Of a stretch of DNA of 49,152 nucleotides, positions 36,028 through 45,419 are shown one piece after another. The notes beneath the pieces are model-generated. The model saw only the letters and a list, made by a program, of their open reading frames with translations, did not search any database and had not been told where the DNA came from. Where the stretch lies: assembly GCA_012519745.1 (NCBI GenBank), contig JAAYPO010000069.1, forward strand, positions 1-49,152. The letters are read 5' to 3'. Position 1 is the first letter of the stretch. Each line of letters opens with the position of its first letter. The DNA comes from Clostridiaceae bacterium (GTDB taxonomy: Bacteria > Bacillota > Clostridia > Acetivibrionales > DTU013). Made by a program: the position numbers and the translations under genes.

Positions 36028-36855
36028 CTACAATGATATATCATGGGGGCTGATATATATGGGCTCTGCTTCACCCTTGACGATGACCCGCCATACAGGA
36101 AGGGGCTCGATTGATATGGATACATCCTCAGAGGCTTCATCTATTAGCTTGTAACCGCTGTCGATGCTTGTGATCACTATGTCTGTACTCCTATTGAAAT
36201 AAGAAAGCAGGGTCTGATACACCTCCGGCTGCTCTATATTCTCCGCTGAGTAACCCTTTATTTTATATTTCTGATATTCAAGCCGTACAACTCCGTTAGA
36301 ATTCAATTCGATTGAGAAATAATTGTCGAATAACAACTGACCTTCATATTGCTCTATGTAATACAGCACTGAACAACCGTCATCTTTCTTTTCAAACTTA
36401 TCCAGAACATATTTCCCGTCTAACAGTCCACAGGCCTCAATAAACCTATATGCTGCCTCAGATGCTTTATTTCTGTCGAAATCATTTGACAAAGATGATT
36501 CAACCATGCTGTCGGTATAGACGAACTTCATGTCTGCTAAGAAAATGATATTTTTTGAAGAGTTAAAATAGATTGAATTTTCCTTCGCTTCATAGTTCCC
36601 ACCCAATAGCCTGACTGCGATGCTTTCCTGATCCAGCCCTCCCCTGTCATACTCCAGGCGATGACTGTCGCCCGATTTTGCAGGTATATCACACTCCAGT
36701 GTTATGCCTCTTTGCTCAAGTATCATTTCCACATTCCTCAAAGTCTCTTTGCTGACACTCTGAGCATCGTTAAATGTCAAATTGCTGACAAGCATAAAAA
36801 TATTAAATGCAACAAGCAATACTATTATTACAGTTTTTGCTTTGGAAACATCCAT
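36028..36855 (-). CDS. yycI: WalRK accessory protein YycI
   Basis: A 275-residue membrane-anchored protein with one N-terminal transmembrane helix (about 7-27: VIIVLLVAFNIFMLVSNLTF) and a large external domain. In Bacillus, YycI and YycH form a complex with the WalK kinase and restrain it. ATG with AGGGAG upstream; 2 bp after the yycH stop. Sequence conservation with the family is moderate; synteny (walR-walK-...-yycH-yycI) makes the call firm. Confidence 0.88.
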   Translation of the reverse strand: MDVSKAKTVIIVLLVAFNIFMLVSNLTFNDAQSVSKETLRNVEMILEQRGITLECDIPAKSGDSHRLEYDRGGLDQESIAVRLLGGNYEAKENSIYFNSSKNIIFLADMKFVYTDSMVESSLSNDFDRNKASEAAYRFIEACGLLDGKYVLDKFEKKDDGCSVLYYIEQYEGQLLFDNYFSIELNSNGVVRLEYQKYKIKGYSAENIEQPEVYQTLLSYFNRSTDIVITSIDSGYKLIDEASEDVSISIEPLPVWRVIVKGEAEPIYISPHDISL

Positions 36856-36857
36856 AT

Positions 36858-38264
36858 CTACTCTCCCTCTTCAGGCAGCAAATTCAATAAAACCGTATCA
36901 TCTTCCTTTGTGTCAATAATCAAAGCCGGTTCGAGTACGACTTTTTGCTTATTATCAATATAAAACCCGGTGTCTATCTGCTGAATATTTATGCCGCTAA
37001 ATAAGATTTCATATTTTCCCATCAATTCAAGCAGTCTATCATTATACTTACCGTACCCTACCTGCCTGAAGTTCCGAAATAGCCAGTCACATTCCAGTAC
37101 CCTTTTGCTGTCTGCCATAATACTTATTGCATGCTGTAGTTTATCGCCATTACCATCTTTCATATCATAGTCGATCCTAACGGGCATACCATCAATCCTA
37201 TAGTCAAATCCAAATTTATATATACCTGCAGCCTTCTTCTCAACAGATGTCAGTGTAATATCAGCTTGCGTATCATAAAGCTCCATCTTTCTCACGACAA
37301 ACTGGTAAACATTCATCAGCGCTTCGTGGGCTCTGGATTTTGAATTCTGTTCTGCACTGCCCAAATAACGGTATGTGAGATATCCATCAGAGTAATACCT
37401 GTAAATATTACTGCCATATGTGAACTGAGTAATGTTTTCATTATATATGTATTTATTATAACGACCTGCATCACTCCCAAGGATAATAGCTTCAAAACTG
37501 TCGTTTATTACCATCATATCAGGTGGAACAGCCGATATCACCGGGTATGGCCAGTATCTTGGAGAAACCGCTGCGTAAAGAACGTCCGGTTCATCCTGTT
37601 TCTTTTGTATATTGCTTCCGGCAAAAGAATAATATCTCCGATTTAGCTGGTCGACATTCTCATACAGTTTATTTACAGCACTGTTTAGATTAACTGCCTT
37701 TTCATACCTTATTGGATCAGAAGCGTATACGATCCCGTCGCTCCCGTATAAATAGAAAGTCCCAATATCATCATTGATTATATCCCTTTTTATCATAAGC
37801 TTCCTGAACTCAGGCATATCATTGACCGGATCACCAATTCCCAAAAACCAGCCAAGGAGGCCAGGTTCAACCGTATATTTGAAATCTACCAAAAATCCCC
37901 GTCTCTCAACGATATTATCCCAGCTCTCAGCGGAAGCGGCCAGCTTGACCTTACCGTCAGCTATTTTTACAAGTCCGGCTGCAGCTTCGTTCCAAAAGCT
38001 GTTATAGTATTCATTTCCTTCTGTGATTACCCAATGAGAATTGGAGTACTCTCCATCTGAAACGACGATCCTGTCCGGCATGAATAGAGTTTCTCTCACT
38101 GCCTCATTACTGATCTGGATATCATTACTAAATAACCTCTCTAAAAAACTAATAGGAGTCCCCTGGTTCTGATAGCTCCAAAGGATTCCTACCTGTAAAA
38201 GTCCTGACACAAAAAGTATGTATATAAAAATCGTCTTAATACGCTCTGTTATTTCACGGCTCAT
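36858..38264 (-). CDS. yycH: WalRK accessory protein YycH
   Basis: A 468-residue protein with an N-terminal transmembrane helix (about 8-28) and the external three-domain fold of YycH, which negatively tunes WalK activity in Bacillus. Typical family features: the FLERLFSND start region and the central DGIVYASDPIRYEKAV section. The ATG at 38264 has GGGGGC upstream. It lies two genes after walK, separated by the 262-residue secreted protein. Confidence 0.88.
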   Translation of the reverse strand: MSREITERIKTIFIYILFVSGLLQVGILWSYQNQGTPISFLERLFSNDIQISNEAVRETLFMPDRIVVSDGEYSNSHWVITEGNEYYNSFWNEAAAGLVKIADGKVKLAASAESWDNIVERRGFLVDFKYTVEPGLLGWFLGIGDPVNDMPEFRKLMIKRDIINDDIGTFYLYGSDGIVYASDPIRYEKAVNLNSAVNKLYENVDQLNRRYYSFAGSNIQKKQDEPDVLYAAVSPRYWPYPVISAVPPDMMVINDSFEAIILGSDAGRYNKYIYNENITQFTYGSNIYRYYSDGYLTYRYLGSAEQNSKSRAHEALMNVYQFVVRKMELYDTQADITLTSVEKKAAGIYKFGFDYRIDGMPVRIDYDMKDGNGDKLQHAISIMADSKRVLECDWLFRNFRQVGYGKYNDRLLELMGKYEILFSGINIQQIDTGFYIDNKQKVVLEPALIIDTKEDDTVLLNLLPEEGE

Positions 38265-38291
38265 TTAAGCCCCCGTATGTATGCCTGTAGA

Positions 38292-39080
38292 TTACTTTCC
38301 TCTACCCAATAAATTATCAATAATTGTACTAAAACTATCCAATGTAGCCTGTGGATCGATGCTTGGCTTCTTTATAGTGTTTTCCGGACTGATGGCTTTA
38401 TCTGCTGCCGCCTCCCGGTTTACTTCAACTACGATAGGATTATACTGTACCTTTGATGCCTGCTTCTCAGAGTCTCTGTAAGATATGAACAGCAAATTGT
38501 TTGAACCATATTCCAAAATGGCTTCTTTAGTTTCTGTCCCACATGCCAGATTGATCGATTTCTCTCCGTCAAATTCAATTCTTTCATACTTGCCCGTTTT
38601 ACTGTTCAGTCTGGCAACAGAGAATATTACGTCATGAAATTCAGTCCTTACACTGATACTGAATTTATTGGAATATATTCCCACCTTTCCATTTATCGCT
38701 TCCGGTTTTGTTATCAATATAATTTCAAGATCATTGCTTACAGGTGTTCCTTCATCAAGCACTTTCATTATCGCTGCGAAAAATTCTGCATCGGGTCCTG
38801 TCATTTCCAAATCATCATATGTACTCTTCTCACTTTTGTCTTCCGCATCAGCGGCGGCTGCTTGCTCGCTCGTGGTGTCTGATCTGTCTTTGCCGCTTTC
38901 TGTCCGGGCTGTTTCATTTGACAACGCGCTGTTCCTTGCTGCGGCTGCAGCAGCTGCTGCGGCCACCGACGTTGGAGCAGATATGCCGCCGGTACCCTCA
39001 TCATAGCCGGCAAATACCGTCATCGTAAAGCCTGTTATTATGATTAATGCAATTGTCATTGCTATCAATTTTTTCCACAT
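38292..39080 (-). CDS. Secreted protein of unknown function inside the Wal cluster
   Basis: A 262-residue protein with a signal peptide (1-25, ending TVFAG), a poly-Ala tract of nine residues (40-48), then a low-complexity acidic linker (50-90) and a compact, mixed alpha/beta C-terminal domain (about 95-262) including FSISVRTEFHDVIFSVARLN and GTETKEAILEYGSNNLLFIS. The mature part may be anchored to or act at the wall. It sits between walK and yycH, a slot with no gene in Bacillus. ATG with GGGG upstream. Not recognised; a TATAAT-like box at 39148-39153 may give it its own promoter, and 141 bp separate it from walK. Confidence 0.75.
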   Translation of the reverse strand: MWKKLIAMTIALIIITGFTMTVFAGYDEGTGGISAPTSVAAAAAAAAARNSALSNETARTESGKDRSDTTSEQAAAADAEDKSEKSTYDDLEMTGPDAEFFAAIMKVLDEGTPVSNDLEIILITKPEAINGKVGIYSNKFSISVRTEFHDVIFSVARLNSKTGKYERIEFDGEKSINLACGTETKEAILEYGSNNLLFISYRDSEKQASKVQYNPIVVEVNREAAADKAISPENTIKKPSIDPQATLDSFSTIIDNLLGRGK

Positions 39081-39221
39081 GTTATATCCCCTCAGACCAC
39101 ATTTCCTTTACAGATATAATACATTTCTCCACTATTATGCTATCATCATTATACAGGTGCTCTGTTACAGGATTATTACATCGAACTTACGAATAAATTA
39201 CATAAAAAACCCTCCAAAAGC

Positions 39222-41009
39222 TCATTTTGTCAGGCCTGTCTGGTTTACCGGCAGTCTTACGGTAACTTCGGTACCGACGCCGATTTTACTGCTTATGTCG
39301 ATCCTGCCGCAGTGGGCCTCCACGATCTCCCTTGCTATCGACAGCCCCAGTCCTGTCCCCCCCATCTCTCTGGATCTCGCCTTGTCCACTCTGTAAAATC
39401 TCTCAAAAATCCTTTGCAGATCACTCTCAGGTATCCCTATACCACTGTCGGATACTTTAAAGTAAACATCGTTATATATTCTTCCGACATAAACCGTTAC
39501 TTTACCGCCATCCAGCGTGTATTTTATTGCATTGCCGATAATGTTGAATGCAACCTGCTCGATCCTTCCGTAATCAGCTTCGATTTCCGGTATCTCACCC
39601 ATAACGAAGCATTCAAGCTTTTGGTTCCTGGCTCCGGCTTCCAGCTCCAGTCTTTCAACAGCACTCTTGACAAGCTCCACGACGGATACTTTCTTGAAAT
39701 CCCACTGCATTTGCTGGTTGTCAAGCCTCGAAAGCTGCAGCAGATCTTTTACGAGCCTTGTCATCCTGTCGGCCTCAGAGTTTATTACCTCAAGAAAATG
39801 CTCCGCCGTCTCCCTGTCTTCCAGCGCACCGTCGAGCAGTGTCTCAGAATAGCTTTTTATCGACGTCAGAGGTGTCCTGAGCTCATGAGAAACATTCGCC
39901 ACAAACTCCTTGCGCATATCTTCCAGACGCTGCTGCTCGGTAATATCCTGCAGCACTGCTATAATTCCCTCCGGCTTTTTGATCTCATCGGTAAATACAG
40001 CAAAATATACCTTTACCGTTTTTCTGTCAACAGTGATATTTGTTTCTGCAGTCTGATTTGACTGCAAATAGAGTACGTCCTCAAGAGAGTATTCGAACCC
40101 GAATCGAGCCCTGTAATCCTTAAAGTTCACCAGTCCTTCTATTCCAAGTATCTTTGAGGATGCCGGATTGACGTGGATAACCTCACCTTTTAGATTGAAC
40201 GCTATGATACCATCGGTCATATAGTTCAAAATAGTTTCCATTTTGCTTTTTTCGCTGGATATCTCTGTAAGATTGTCCTTCAGATTTTTGGCCATGTAGT
40301 TGAAGGCTTCTGTCAGCTTTCCTATCTCATCGCCGGATTTCACCTCAAGCTCCTTATCAAAATCACCTTTTGCTATACTTTGAGCCTTTTGCATAAGCTT
40401 CACCAGAGGAGAGGTGATTGTCCCGGACAAAAAATAGCCTGCTGCAAGAGCAATGATTATGCCCAGTATCAAGCTCGTGTATATTATGTTATTGAAGTGC
40501 TTGGTTATGGCCGCCCAGTCTTCCCTGTAATATCGAAAATATATGATGCTGTCGCCCACAGGCTTTGCATAGTCAAAAAAGCTCGATCCTCCCGAGCTTT
40601 CAAGTATTCTTTTATTGTCTTCCTTTCCTGCAAGAGCCCGGATAAAATTATCTGAGCCGAGAAGTGAGTTTAATGCCAGTTCCCTGCTGTTGTTATAGAA
40701 TTCGTTGTCATTGGTGAAATATATCTCGCCGCTATTGGTATCATAAATGGTATAGCTGCGGTTCTCCAGGTTCAGCTGAAAAACACTTTCGCTGTTCTGC
40801 AGAGCGATCTTCAATTCCTCAGCACTTGGAAAACCATTTGCTGCAGATATGGACCAATCCGCAAACCCTCTCTCTATCCTCCCGATGAAGCTGTCATAAT
40901 ACTTACTCTCTATCCTGCCGTTAAGATACAGTCCTATCGGAATGATCAGGCAAAATATTATAAGACAGAAAAAGCTGACCAGCCGCCACTGTAAACTTTT
41001 TGGAAACAT
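39222..41009 (-). CDS. walK: Cell-wall sensor histidine kinase WalK
   Basis: Membrane sensor kinase of the WalRK system that adjusts peptidoglycan hydrolases to wall growth. Domains: two transmembrane helices flanking an external domain (about 12-30 and 178-198), HAMP (199-252), a PAS domain (255-360), HisKA with the phospho-accepting His375 in SHELRTPLTS, and an HATPase domain with NIIGNAIKYT, SDSGIGIPESD and GGTGLGLSIA. The ATG at 41009 was chosen because a GTG two codons earlier lies inside the GAGGTG ribosome site. It follows walR by 34 bp, in one operon. Confidence 0.95.
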   Translation of the reverse strand: MFPKSLQWRLVSFFCLIIFCLIIPIGLYLNGRIESKYYDSFIGRIERGFADWSISAANGFPSAEELKIALQNSESVFQLNLENRSYTIYDTNSGEIYFTNDNEFYNNSRELALNSLLGSDNFIRALAGKEDNKRILESSGGSSFFDYAKPVGDSIIYFRYYREDWAAITKHFNNIIYTSLILGIIIALAAGYFLSGTITSPLVKLMQKAQSIAKGDFDKELEVKSGDEIGKLTEAFNYMAKNLKDNLTEISSEKSKMETILNYMTDGIIAFNLKGEVIHVNPASSKILGIEGLVNFKDYRARFGFEYSLEDVLYLQSNQTAETNITVDRKTVKVYFAVFTDEIKKPEGIIAVLQDITEQQRLEDMRKEFVANVSHELRTPLTSIKSYSETLLDGALEDRETAEHFLEVINSEADRMTRLVKDLLQLSRLDNQQMQWDFKKVSVVELVKSAVERLELEAGARNQKLECFVMGEIPEIEADYGRIEQVAFNIIGNAIKYTLDGGKVTVYVGRIYNDVYFKVSDSGIGIPESDLQRIFERFYRVDKARSREMGGTGLGLSIAREIVEAHCGRIDISSKIGVGTEVTVRLPVNQTGLTK

Positions 41010-41043
41010 ACACACCTCATATATTGAAATGCTTCAGGATCTG

Positions 41044-41742
41044 CTATTTATCCTGCTTGTCAAAATAATAGCCTACCCCGCGCTTGGTCAGGATATACTG
41101 ACAGTTGGCAGGATCCCTTTCAAGCTTCTCCCTGACACGCCTTATGGTAACATCAACTGTTCTCACATCTCCGTAGTATTCATAGCCCCAAACCTTTTCC
41201 AGGAGATTCTCTCTGGAGAATATCTGCCCGGGATGCATCGCAAGGAATTTAACAAGCTCAAATTCCCTTAGTGTCAGCTCTATCCCATCATCGCCCCTGG
41301 TAACCTCATATCTGTCGCAATCTATCCTGAGATCGCCGCACTGTACCAAGTTGGTCCTGGTAGCAGCGACCTCTTCAAGGGCAGTTCTCCTGATATTCGC
41401 CTTTATCCTGGCCATCAGCTCCCTCTGACTGAAGGGCTTGGTTATATAATCATCCGCGCCAAGCTCAAGGCCAAGCACCTTGTCGACCTCCTCTTCCTTT
41501 GCCGTCAGCATCAGAATAGGAGTGGACAGATACTGCCTCAGCTTTCTGCAAACTGTGAAACCATCCATTTTAGGAAGCATGACATCCAACAGGATCAGAT
41601 CAGGCCTCTCGCTCAACGCAAGCTCCACCGCCAGCTCTCCATCGTATGCCTCTATTGTTGAAAAACCTTCTTTTTTAAGATTGAACTTCAGAATATCTAC
41701 TATGTTTTTCTCATCATCAACTATAAGAATTTTCTTACTCAC
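41044..41742 (-). CDS. walR: Response regulator WalR
   Basis: OmpR-type response regulator of the essential WalRK system. The receiver domain has the phospho-accepting Asp53 in LLDVMLPKMDG, the acidic pair in ILIVDDEK, and the conserved Lys near 103 in ITKPFSQREL. The C-terminal winged helix (about 130-230) includes LTLREFELVKFLAM and VDVTIRRVREKLE. GTG start with GGGAG upstream; preceded by an extended -10 promoter at 41781-41786. Confidence 0.96.
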   Translation of the reverse strand: MSKKILIVDDEKNIVDILKFNLKKEGFSTIEAYDGELAVELALSERPDLILLDVMLPKMDGFTVCRKLRQYLSTPILMLTAKEEEVDKVLGLELGADDYITKPFSQRELMARIKANIRRTALEEVAATRTNLVQCGDLRIDCDRYEVTRGDDGIELTLREFELVKFLAMHPGQIFSRENLLEKVWGYEYYGDVRTVDVTIRRVREKLERDPANCQYILTKRGVGYYFDKQDK

Positions 41743-41780
41743 AAATACTCTCCCTTTTCTAAATAGACAATTTATTAATA

Positions 41781-41786
41781 ATTATA
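41781..41786 (-). promoter_or_regulatory. -10 of the walRK promoter
   Basis: TATAAT preceded by TGT (extended -10) on the minus strand, about 40 bp before the GTG of walR. No convincing -35 at 17 bp. Confidence 0.5.
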
Positions 41787-41849
41787 ACACTACTGTTACA
41801 ATATTAATAGTTATAAGCTTTACATTGCACTTTTTACCATGTCATAATG

Positions 41850-44129
41850 TTATGATCCAAATCTTACATCTATCAAATTGTCTCCATCTGCATCAGTTCG
41901 TGTATAAACTTCAGAGTAATCAGTCAATGCTTTAAACCTGAGCTTATAGGATACTGAAGGATCCAGCTCATCAAATCTGAGAACCAATGTTTCAGCATTT
42001 ATGTAGTTTACCGCAACAGGTGCCAACCTTAATGTTTCACCATCGTATTCATACTCCAAAGTATAATTGTCAATACCGATATTAGTTGGACTAAATGCAA
42101 TTTCCACATCAAAGGTCAGCTTTATCGTATCCTTTGAAATTGTGACGGCGTCCACTACTACAGGCTTCCCTGCACCTACTCTGTTCGCAGTGAATTCTTT
42201 TTGAAATACCGATTGCTCCACTTGTCCCATCTTGTCCTTCATTCCGCTGACATAGACAAAGTATTTCTTTTTATTGCTAAATGATACTCCTGACGGAAGG
42301 AATAGCTTCACCGAATACTCACCGTTTTTTTCGCTGTAAAAAGCTTTATGAGGGTCTGTACTAACTGATATATCATTATTTCCCCTAATTAAATAATTAG
42401 ATACCTTTTCTGCTGATACAGGATCTAAAGCTTTGTTGAATATAACCTCGACGATGTTGTTCCTCTCATTGATTATTCTCTTTATGGCCAGCGGTATCTC
42501 TCTTGGATATGCTCCAGAGAATGAGACCTCCACGCCCTCGATAGTGCTCTGCTTGTAAACATCGGGTATGTAATCAATAATGACCTTATAAGTACCACTA
42601 TTTCTAAGAGATGTCCCCAGTTTCAAGAGTATCTCTCTGCCTAAGTACTCCTCGTTGTCACCTACTATTGCTTCAACTACGTCTATTTCATCTTTATCCG
42701 GATCAAGGACAGTGTAGTTGAGCCTCTTACCTGCCCAGACCATATCTGCCTCACGGGTGAAACGGATCAATACGGAATCGGCTGATGACGCCTTTACAGA
42801 CAGGATTCCGAACTCTTCCCGCTCAATATGACTTGCGACAAAATCCTTTTCCTCTCCTTCTCCTTCACCCAGTCTCACTCCATATGCACTGGCAAGTTTG
42901 CCGCTCACATTGAGAGTATACACCACGCCTCTTTTCAGCTTCATGTCCTTTAGAGCGATCGAAACTGCATTGTCGGTGGATTGCAGTCTTTTTACAGTCA
43001 TATTCTGTGCCGACCCTGTAACAAAATCACTTCCATCCTCAAGCAATTGATAGTAAATAGGAGTTTCTGCATTCAGATTGATGGGATGGGTAAAAAATAC
43101 ATTTATAATATTCTCAGATGTTTGTTCGAGTTTACTGATCTTAAAGAAGTCAGAAGTAATACTGACCGGCATATATCCTTTGAAAATCTCTGATATTTTT
43201 TTCGATATATTGCCGTTCACATCAGTTACACTTTGTATTTCAACTGTGTATGAAGATCCCGGCGTCTGTCCGGCTGTTATTATCTGTATTGTTTTGCCGC
43301 TGATTCCAATCGATTTCACATCAAGCTTGCTTTCAGTCTTGTTATCGATTATTGAAACATCCTCAATATTGACACTTTGTATTACTTCACTAAAAACGAT
43401 CTCAATATTGTTAGGAGCTAGCGCTGATATTGTTTCAATTTCTGCTATGGTTTTTCCATTCAGTATCCCGCTGTCAGCCACTGCATCATTTGTCAAAACG
43501 CCCTCTTCAACCAGTGTATATACCATCTTGGTCTGCGTTCCGTTTTTATAGGCATTTAAAGAATGATATAAAATTTTGACCGCGTCCGATCTTAAGTAAT
43601 CTGCATTATCCTGGGTTCTTGCCTCATAGGACGGGTCGGTGACGATACCGATATCATAAGCCTTCTGGTATACATTTGTCCAGTCAAAGTCCTCTGCGTA
43701 GACATAACCAAGGGCACACAGCGCCATCTTGATAAAGGCTTTCTCTGTTATGTATTCTGTCGGTGCAAAACTGCCGTCCGGTTTTCCCCCTACTATGTCG
43801 TTCTGGGTACTGTATCCTACATATGGGGCATACCATGCTTGCGCATTGACATCCGAAAACTTTGTATATCGCATCTCGTCTGCATTTTCAAGAACATATT
43901 CGTTCTTTCCAAGCATCCTGATAATCAGTGTGACCGCCTGAGCCCTGTCGAGTTGGTTGTTAAGCAAATAATCACCATTACTCCCTTGAAGGATATTCAG
44001 CTTGTTCAACGCTGATGCCATTTCTTCCACACCAACATCCTGCGACGCTGCGCTGACGCTTCCGGCAAACAGGAGCAGACAAATGGATGCTGATAAAATC
44101 ACGGATATCAGTTTCCTTATGTACAGCAT
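41850..44129 (-). CDS. Surface protein with N-terminal SLH domains and Ig-like repeats
   Basis: A 759-residue secreted protein. Signal peptide (1-28), then S-layer homology domains in residues 33-200: ALNKLNILQGS with RAQAVTLIIRMLG, then KFSDVNAQAWYAPYVGYSTQ with NDIVGGKPDGSFAPTEYITE, then a weaker third repeat. The rest (220-759) is a row of SbsA-type Ig-like domains, marked by repeated NIEIVFSE, VEVIFNKAL and LTFDVEI strands. SLH domains bind wall polymers, so this protein should coat the cell. Own extended -10 promoter (44181-44186), ATG with AAGAGG upstream. It ends 107 bp before walR begins. Confidence 0.88.
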   Translation of the reverse strand: MLYIRKLISVILSASICLLLFAGSVSAASQDVGVEEMASALNKLNILQGSNGDYLLNNQLDRAQAVTLIIRMLGKNEYVLENADEMRYTKFSDVNAQAWYAPYVGYSTQNDIVGGKPDGSFAPTEYITEKAFIKMALCALGYVYAEDFDWTNVYQKAYDIGIVTDPSYEARTQDNADYLRSDAVKILYHSLNAYKNGTQTKMVYTLVEEGVLTNDAVADSGILNGKTIAEIETISALAPNNIEIVFSEVIQSVNIEDVSIIDNKTESKLDVKSIGISGKTIQIITAGQTPGSSYTVEIQSVTDVNGNISKKISEIFKGYMPVSITSDFFKISKLEQTSENIINVFFTHPINLNAETPIYYQLLEDGSDFVTGSAQNMTVKRLQSTDNAVSIALKDMKLKRGVVYTLNVSGKLASAYGVRLGEGEGEEKDFVASHIEREEFGILSVKASSADSVLIRFTREADMVWAGKRLNYTVLDPDKDEIDVVEAIVGDNEEYLGREILLKLGTSLRNSGTYKVIIDYIPDVYKQSTIEGVEVSFSGAYPREIPLAIKRIINERNNIVEVIFNKALDPVSAEKVSNYLIRGNNDISVSTDPHKAFYSEKNGEYSVKLFLPSGVSFSNKKKYFVYVSGMKDKMGQVEQSVFQKEFTANRVGAGKPVVVDAVTISKDTIKLTFDVEIAFSPTNIGIDNYTLEYEYDGETLRLAPVAVNYINAETLVLRFDELDPSVSYKLRFKALTDYSEVYTRTDADGDNLIDVRFGS

Positions 44130-44180
44130 ACTAATACCTCTTTTCTTTCGTTATTAGCAGATAAACTTTATTTCTATTAC

Positions 44181-44186
44181 ATTATA
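44181..44186 (-). promoter_or_regulatory. -10 of the SLH protein promoter
   Basis: TATAAT preceded by TGA (extended -10) on the minus strand, 51 bp before the ATG at 44129. It lies just after the terminator of the upstream operon. Confidence 0.5.
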
Positions 44187-44242
44187 TCAATTTATCCAAC
44201 AATCAGCCAGATATTTGACGATGATATTCACAGAATTGTTCC

Positions 44243-44271
44243 AAAAAAACCTCTGCAGATATCTGCAGAGG
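44243..44271 (-). terminator. Intrinsic terminator of the TolC-like operon
   Basis: CCTCTGCAGAT/ATCTGCAGAGG, a perfect 22-bp palindrome (44250-44271), followed by seven T residues on the minus strand (44243-44249). It separates the TolC-like genes from the SLH gene. Confidence 0.9.
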
Positions 44272-44286
44272 CATAGAGGATAAAAA

Positions 44287-45408
44287 CTAATTCTTATTGA
44301 TAATATTATTGAACTCCAGTATTTTTCCGTTAAGATCACAAATGGATTTATATTTGCCATATACAGCATCCAGATAGCTTTCCTCAGCAGCCATATATGT
44401 CTCTTTGCTTACTGTGCCCTTTTCGTATTTGATCTTCACATTATCGGCAATTTTCCTCTGGAGTTCTTCATACCGTTCAGCAAGATCTGCACTGTCTTTC
44501 AGACTTAGTAAATCATTATATGTATTTCTTATCTCAACTTCTCTGTTCCGTTTTGCAGCATCGTAGTCTCTTAGTGCCGTTTCCAGACTTACCATATTAT
44601 TATCATAGGTTTCACTTCCCTGCGTAAACAGCTCTGCTGTCAGCTCCATAGTAATTTTAGCTGAATTATACTTTTCAGCCGCTGCATACACTGAAGTATC
44701 GGTTTCAATATTCTCTCGTACCAGTCTGTCTATATCGACCTCCGGTATTTCCTCTCGTATAATCATGCCTTTTATTTGCAGCATATCGCCATCCAGCGGC
44801 AATCCGAGCTGATCCTTCAGCTTCATATCCAAATTCTTTATTTTTTCTTTTATCGATTCTATTTCTATATTTCTGCTATACAGATTGTATTCCGCCATAT
44901 CGAGGTCATCTTTTGTTATGGTTTTTGCTCCATATCTGGACTTCGCCATGTTTAGCCTTTCCTCGGTGAACTTCAGCTTCTCTGCCGTAGTTTTCAATTC
45001 CATCTGAGCCAGTAATATATTGTAGAATGTCAGCTTTACATCCCTTTCGAGCTGCGCAGCATTATCTGTCTTAGTCCTTTTAGCAATTTCAAGATTGGCC
45101 TCAGCCTCTCTCACCTTCACCTTTACAGTGACCCTGTCCCTCAGTGCAGCTGTCGGCGTGATTCCTCCTGCAACTGAATCGGCATCTTCTATAGCCTGCT
45201 TTATCGCAGTTTCCTTCGCAGCTATCTCCAAATCATCAATGACAGCCTGTCTGCTGTTTACAGCAGCGATCCCAACAGCATCATCAATTGATATCTCCCT
45301 GTTGATTTTTGTCTGAAGGCTTTCTTCAGCAGCAGATTGTGCAATTGAAGTATTTGTTAAAGTGAACAATAATGAAAATATTATTAAGATACATACGATT
45401 TTTTTCAT
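44287..45408 (-). CDS. TolC/OEP-family coiled-coil protein (second gene of pair)
   Basis: A 373-residue exported protein: signal peptide (1-23, ending SIAQS), then two repeats of the outer-membrane-efflux (OEP) pattern. Repeat one (about 38-200) has ISIDDAVGIAAVNSRQAVID and the long helical hairpin LTFYNILLAQMELKTTAEKL; repeat two (about 225-370) has EIRNTYNDLLSLKDSADLA and IKYEKGTVSKETYMAAEES. The short stretches where TolC has its beta strands are only about 15-25 residues and not barrel-like. In a single-membrane bacterium this is unlikely to be an outer-membrane channel; it may cross the S-layer or cell wall or act with an exporter. ATG with GGAGG upstream, 11 bp after the first TolC-like gene. 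Confidence 0.8.
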   Translation of the reverse strand: MKKIVCILIIFSLLFTLTNTSIAQSAAEESLQTKINREISIDDAVGIAAVNSRQAVIDDLEIAAKETAIKQAIEDADSVAGGITPTAALRDRVTVKVKVREAEANLEIAKRTKTDNAAQLERDVKLTFYNILLAQMELKTTAEKLKFTEERLNMAKSRYGAKTITKDDLDMAEYNLYSRNIEIESIKEKIKNLDMKLKDQLGLPLDGDMLQIKGMIIREEIPEVDIDRLVRENIETDTSVYAAAEKYNSAKITMELTAELFTQGSETYDNNMVSLETALRDYDAAKRNREVEIRNTYNDLLSLKDSADLAERYEELQRKIADNVKIKYEKGTVSKETYMAAEESYLDAVYGKYKSICDLNGKILEFNNIINKN

Positions 45409-45419
45409 ATTATATCCTC

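Noticed and set aside
38933-38963. GCx-rich repeat as a DNA repeat element
   Set aside because: It simply encodes the poly-Ala tract of the secreted Wal-cluster protein with mixed codons.
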